Below the pieces are notes generated by a model that had not been told where the DNA came from, did not search any database, and saw only the letters and a program-made list of their open reading frames with translations. The position numbers and the translations under genes were made by a program. Positions 7,077 to 10,166 of a DNA stretch of 10,166 nt are shown here, in pieces. Source of the stretch: Nitrospiraceae bacterium UBA6905 (GTDB lineage: Bacteria; Nitrospirota; Thermodesulfovibrionia; Thermodesulfovibrionales; UBA6898); NCBI GenBank assembly GCA_002451165.1, contig DKBH01000042.1, forward strand, positions 1 through 10,166, given 5' to 3'. The first letter of the stretch is position 1, and every line of letters starts with the position of its first letter.

Positions 7077-9140
7077 ATGAGTATTATCTTATTTGCATTA
7101 ATCTGCGGTGCAGCGGGCGTTGCCTATGCCCTTATGACCGCAGCCTGGGTATCCAAGCAGGATGCCGGTAGTGAACGCATGCAACAGATCTCGAATGCGG
7201 TCAAGGAGGGCGCATATGCGTTTCTTACCCGTGAGTATAAAACTGTGGCGATGGTAGCTGTTTTTCTGTTCGTGGCGCTCTTTGTGGTGCTCGGCCAGTG
7301 GACCGCTATCGGCTTCCTGATCGGAACGGTCGGGTCGGCCTTTGCCGGTTTTGTCGGCATGTGGGTCACTGTTCGCGCTAATGTGCGTACGACACAGGCT
7401 GCATCAAAAGGTCTCCAGAATGCGCTCACCCTTTCATTCAAGGGAGGGTCGGTGACCGGCATCATGGTAGTCGGTCTCGGCATCATCGGTTTGGCGGGTT
7501 ATTTTGCGCTTGTCAGGAGCATTGAGGGTGAACAGGCGTTTCATGCTCTCGTCGGCCTCGGCTTCGGCTGTTCGCTCATGTCGGTGTTCGCCCGTATCGC
7601 GGGCGGGATCTATACAAAGGCTGCTGACGTAGGTGCTGACCTCGTCGGCAAGGTCGAGGCGGGCATCCCTGAAGACGACCCAAGAAACCCTGCTGTTATC
7701 GCTGATAACGTCGGCGACAACGTCGGCGATTGTGCCGGTATGGCTGCTGACCTTTACGAAACCTATACGGTAACTCTTGTTGCAGCAATGCTTCTCGCAA
7801 AGTCTGTCTTTGGCGCGGAGAGCCCGTGGGTAGAGTTTCCGCTCCTCCTCGGCGGTGTCTCAATCATAGCATCTATCATTGGTACCTATTTTGTAAAACT
7901 CGGGGCCAAGCAGTACATCATGGGCGCGCTTTATAAAGGCCTCGCAGTCGCTGGTGTCCTTGCAGCAGGTGCGTTCTATGGTGTTACCCAGTGGTTCATG
8001 GGGCTACCGGGACTGGATCCCAAGGGGTTCACCCCCATGAGCGTTTTTGGTACCGCATTTATCGGTCTTGCACTGACCGGTCTCATTGTCTGGATCACTG
8101 AATACTATACCGCCAAGGAATACCGGCCGGTGCAGACGATCGCTAAGGCCAGTCTCACGGGCCATGGCACGAATGTTATCGCCGGTCTTGCCATGAGTAT
8201 GGAGGCTACTGCCCTTCCGGCGTTCACGATCGTTGGCGCAATCCTTGGCTCCTTCTATCTCGGCGGCGGGTTTGATGGTAACCCTGGCGGCGGTCTCTTT
8301 GCGATCGCACTCTCAGCTGTTTCGATGCTCTCGATGACGGGTATCGTGGTTGCGATCGACTCGTACGGACCGATTACGGACAATGCAGGCGGTATCGCAG
8401 AAATGGCTGAACTGCCTTCTTCTGTCAGGGACATTACGGATCCTCTCGATGCGGTTGGCAATACAACCAAAGCGGTTACGAAAGGCTACGCCATCGGCTC
8501 AGCCGGTCTCGCTGCCCTCGTTCTTTTTGCAGAGTATTCCAGGGAACTCGCGGCCAAGATGGGAGGCGTGACTTTTGACCTTTCTGACCCGCTCATTATC
8601 GCCGGCCTTTTCATCGGCGGACTGATACCGTACTACTTCGGCGGCAGGCTGATGCTTGCGGTCGGCAGGGCTGCTGGTGGCGTCGTGCAGGAGGTTCGTA
8701 GGCAGTTTCGCGAGATCAAGGGCATCATGGAAGGCACGGGCAAGCCTGAATACGGCAAGTGCGTTGATATTGTCACCAAGGCAGCAATCAAGGAGATGAT
8801 GGTTCCCGCTCTTATCCCGGTGGTAGCACCCATCATCGTCGGCTTTGTTCTTGGCCCCAAGGCCCTTGGCGGTCTCCTGATCGGTAGCATCCTGACCGGC
8901 CTTTTCCAGGCAATTGCCATGACCAGCGGCGGCGGTGCATGGGACAATGCCAAGAAGTCCTTTGAGGACGGTGTTACTGACGACAAGGGAGTTATGCATA
9001 AAAAGGGCAGCGATGGGCACAAGGCTTCTGTCACCGGGGATACCGTCGGCGATCCTTACAAGGATACGGCAGGCCCGGCGATCAACCCGATGATCAAGGT
9101 TATCAATATCGTTGCGTTGCTGATAGTACCACTGCTCTAA
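7077..9140 (+). CDS. hppA: Membrane-bound proton-translocating pyrophosphatase, K+-independent type
   Basis: Integral membrane enzyme that hydrolyses pyrophosphate and pumps protons out of the cytoplasm; 687 residues, normal for bacterial members, with about 16 membrane helices expected. AAGGAGG (7063-7069) lies 7 bases before the ATG. Family signatures are all present: GGIYTKAADVGADLVGKVE (176-194), DNVGDNVGDCAGMAADLYE (210-228), DSYGPITDNAGGIAEM (428-443), GGGAWDNAKK (618-627) and GDTVGDPYKDTAGPAINP (654-671). Their Asp, Lys and Glu residues bind Mg-pyrophosphate. In the diagnostic motif GNTTKA (461-466), Lys465 replaces the Ala of the K+-dependent enzymes. By family rules this marks a K+-independent proton pump, not a Na+ pump. 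In sulfate reducers the enzyme removes pyrophosphate released by ATP sulfurylase and conserves part of its energy. That suits its place behind apr and qmo. A strong terminator follows 21 bases after the stop. Confidence 0.97.
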   Translation: MSIILFALICGAAGVAYALMTAAWVSKQDAGSERMQQISNAVKEGAYAFLTREYKTVAMVAVFLFVALFVVLGQWTAIGFLIGTVGSAFAGFVGMWVTVRANVRTTQAASKGLQNALTLSFKGGSVTGIMVVGLGIIGLAGYFALVRSIEGEQAFHALVGLGFGCSLMSVFARIAGGIYTKAADVGADLVGKVEAGIPEDDPRNPAVIADNVGDNVGDCAGMAADLYETYTVTLVAAMLLAKSVFGAESPWVEFPLLLGGVSIIASIIGTYFVKLGAKQYIMGALYKGLAVAGVLAAGAFYGVTQWFMGLPGLDPKGFTPMSVFGTAFIGLALTGLIVWITEYYTAKEYRPVQTIAKASLTGHGTNVIAGLAMSMEATALPAFTIVGAILGSFYLGGGFDGNPGGGLFAIALSAVSMLSMTGIVVAIDSYGPITDNAGGIAEMAELPSSVRDITDPLDAVGNTTKAVTKGYAIGSAGLAALVLFAEYSRELAAKMGGVTFDLSDPLIIAGLFIGGLIPYYFGGRLMLAVGRAAGGVVQEVRRQFREIKGIMEGTGKPEYGKCVDIVTKAAIKEMMVPALIPVVAPIIVGFVLGPKALGGLLIGSILTGLFQAIAMTSGGGAWDNAKKSFEDGVTDDKGVMHKKGSDGHKASVTGDTVGDPYKDTAGPAINPMIKVINIVALLIVPLL

Positions 9141-9161
9141 ACAGGACAAGAGCATAATCGT

Positions 9162-9199
9162 AAAAAGGCCGTCCGGATGATATACGGACGGCCTTTTTT
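9162..9199. terminator. Bidirectional intrinsic terminator between hppA and the convergent gene
   Basis: Perfect 14-bp inverted repeat: AAAAAGGCCGTCCG (9162-9175) and CGGACGGCCTTTTT (9185-9198), with a 9-base loop. The downstream arm ends in six T on the + strand. The upstream arm gives a run of five T on the - strand. It can therefore end both hppA (21 bases after its stop) and the convergent gene whose stop is at 9234. Confidence 0.93.
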
Positions 9200-9233
9200 A
9201 TACGACTGTATGTATTTTGATATCCGGTATTAC

Positions 9234-9674
9234 TCATATCCCAAGTTCTTTTCGTAACCATTCTTTGATGTTATTGGTAATCTCATACATGCCGTAAACA
9301 GGAGGATTGACCGGAGAATTTATTGCCTCCTGAATAAGCTCATTGGGTATCTCGTCGATCTTGGCGATAGTGCTGGTGATATCGGTCTGGCCAATCTTCA
9401 GAAGCATAAGGGCAGGCGGGCTGCACTCTCCTTCAATATAAAACATATAGCCGGCAATCTCCTTCAGTTTTCGGAGATCTTCAGGCAGGGACTGGAACCT
9501 CGGCTGCACAAGAATTTGAGGAGTCACATCAAGTTTGATCTTGCTCAGGATGTCAGCACTCTTTTTTATGTCTTCGAGTCCGAATATATCATGGATATCC
9601 ATCTCGTTGAATTCATTGCAATCCATTATATTACCCTTTCCCGGACTCCCTGCCCCCGATGAATAAGGAAACAT
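9234..9674 (-). CDS. Hypothetical protein, small acidic cytoplasmic, family not recognised
   Basis: A 146-residue reading frame on the - strand, convergent with hppA and sharing its terminator. I do not recognise the family. There is no signal peptide, membrane segment, metal-binding Cys/His cluster or nucleotide-binding motif. It looks like a mixed alpha/beta protein: acidic start (DIHDIFGLEDIKKSADILSK), a middle with EDLRKLKEIAGYMFYIEGE, then ALMLLKIGQTDITSTIAKID and a basic-acidic helix at the C-terminus (NIKEWLRKELGI). It is probably real because an extended -10 promoter lies 63 bases upstream, a terminator lies just after, and no convincing gene competes on the other strand. The start is uncertain. 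The outermost ATG (9674) has only GAG as a weak binding site. A Met 16 codons in (9626) has AAAGGG 7 bases before it, and the first 16 residues are a poor Gly/Ser/Pro-rich stretch. The shorter 130-residue form is quite possible. Confidence 0.7.
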   Translation of the reverse strand: MFPYSSGAGSPGKGNIMDCNEFNEMDIHDIFGLEDIKKSADILSKIKLDVTPQILVQPRFQSLPEDLRKLKEIAGYMFYIEGECSPPALMLLKIGQTDITSTIAKIDEIPNELIQEAINSPVNPPVYGMYEITNNIKEWLRKELGI

Positions 9675-9736
9675 TATGCCGTCTCATGAGCAAAAAAGGG
9701 TCTGAGAGAAATCCGTGCGTCCTCATTTTTAACGAT

Positions 9737-9745
9737 ATTATATCA
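9737..9745 (-). promoter_or_regulatory. Extended -10 promoter for the - strand hypothetical gene
   Basis: Read on the - strand this is TGATATAAT, a consensus extended -10 element (TGnTATAAT). The -35 region is poor, as is usual for extended -10 promoters. Transcription would start near 9730, giving a leader of about 55 bases (start at 9674) or 105 bases (start at 9626). An 11-base dyad ATGACTGTCAT (9753-9763) covers the -35 zone and could be an operator, though such short dyads also occur by chance. Confidence 0.6.
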
Positions 9746-9851
9746 CATTGGTATGACTGTCATTCTGTCTGTCAGAAACAGCGATGTATAGACAGTGCAG
9801 GGTTTTTCCTGTCCTAATCATGCAGCCTAACGGTATTTGGATATGACTTTC

Positions 9852-9860
9852 TGCTATAAT
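9852..9860 (+). promoter_or_regulatory. Extended -10 promoter for the YkgJ-like gene
   Basis: TGCTATAAT is a perfect extended -10 element on the + strand. No good -35 box lies 16-18 bases upstream. Transcription would start near 9867, leaving a leader of about 88 bases before the ATG at 9955. It faces away from the - strand promoter about 110 bases to the left, so the two genes have separate, divergent promoters in a 280-base region that otherwise shows nothing definite. Confidence 0.6.
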
Positions 9861-9954
9861 AACTACAAACTCGGATTACGGCAAACAGGAAGGCAGTACG
9901 CGTTTTCTCTTCCGGCGTCTTGAATATTGATAACCCCCAAAGGAACATACTGAA

Positions 9955-10166
9955 ATGAACAGTGGCAAAAATGAGTTTGATGAGAAGTTGTCCGGAGCGG
10001 ACGAGGTCGTTGTCGACGAGACAAAAAAAAGTGTGATTGTGCCTGAGTACTTGACCGGGCAGTCCCGGATGCATTTTCGCTGCTATCCGGAGATTGGCTG
10101 TTTTACGCGCTGCTGTAGCGGAATAAAGATTCTGCTTTCACCCTATGATATATATGTATTGAAGAA
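9955..10166 (+). CDS. YkgJ-family cysteine-cluster protein, 3'-truncated by window edge
   Basis: The frame stays open from ATG 9955 to the window edge, giving 70 complete codons plus two bases. AAAGGAA at 9939-9945 lies 9 bases before the ATG. After a polar, acidic N-terminus (about 1-38) comes MHFRCYPEIGCFTRCC (39-54), with C43, C49, C53 and C54. It is followed by KILLSPYDIYVLK (58-70). A Cys-x5-Cys-x3-Cys-Cys cluster followed by a hydrophobic strand and L(S/T)PYD is typical of the YkgJ/CxxCxxCC family (putative Zn- or Fe-chelating domain). Members are about 100-260 residues, so most of the protein lies outside. The biochemical role of the family is poorly known. No functional link to the sulfate genes is visible; it is divergent from the small hypothetical gene. 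Confidence 0.82.
   Translation, partial: MNSGKNEFDEKLSGADEVVVDETKKSVIVPEYLTGQSRMHFRCYPEIGCFTRCCSGIKILLSPYDIYVLK

Noticed and set aside
8499..9155. 218-codon open frame on the - strand inside hppA
   Set aside because: Antisense to the most conserved C-terminal part of the pyrophosphatase; no domain seen. It begins within the region between hppA and its terminator, with no promoter.
9765..9795. CTGTCT/AGACAG inverted repeat in the divergent intergenic region
   Set aside because: Six-base arms with a 19-base loop are expected by chance in a region of this size, and it matches no known element.
9814..10074. 86-codon open frame on the - strand at the right end
   Set aside because: It overlaps the + strand YkgJ-like gene, whose cysteine motif, ribosome binding site and extended -10 promoter are much better support.

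Overview
The window carries part of the dissimilatory sulfate reduction pathway of a bacterium: the 3' part of aprA (APS reductase alpha subunit), a complete qmoABC set, a small CBS-domain gene and hppA (membrane-bound proton-pumping pyrophosphatase), all on the + strand. Full-length QmoC (HdrC-like domain fused to a cytochrome b-like membrane domain), AAGGAGG-type ribosome binding sites and roughly balanced base composition fit a Gram-negative-type sulfate reducer. Candidates are Nitrospirota (Thermodesulfovibrio-like) or Desulfobacterota. I favour Nitrospirota from the general look of the proteins, but this cannot be settled without a search.

Layout: aprA (1-1530, 5' end outside the window); a 143-base gap with a perfect 13-bp hairpin and a nested dyad; qmoA (1674-2927); qmoB (2937-5162); qmoC (5253-6464); a two-CBS-domain gene (6498-6944); an AT-rich 132-base gap; hppA (7077-9140); a strong bidirectional terminator (9162-9199). 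After it comes a small unrecognised gene on the - strand (9234-9674), convergent with hppA. A 280-base divergent intergenic region follows, with an extended -10 promoter facing each way, and then the first 70 codons of a YkgJ-like cysteine-cluster gene that runs off the right edge.

How the genes fit together: ATP sulfurylase (sat, not in the window) makes APS and pyrophosphate from sulfate and ATP. AprBA reduces APS to sulfite and AMP. QmoABC is the membrane complex that passes menaquinol electrons to AprBA. HppA hydrolyses the pyrophosphate, pulling the unfavourable sulfate activation step forward and saving part of its energy as a proton gradient. The CBS protein is the one less expected member. 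Its domains belong to a family that often binds AMP/ATP, and AMP is a product of the APS reductase step, so a local adenylate-sensing role is a reasonable but unproven idea.

I found no mobile element, CRISPR array, tRNA or rRNA. The core of the window is well-known biology. The parts most worth a second look are the CBS gene, the cysteine clusters of QmoA, the aprA-qmoA intergenic structures and the unrecognised convergent gene.
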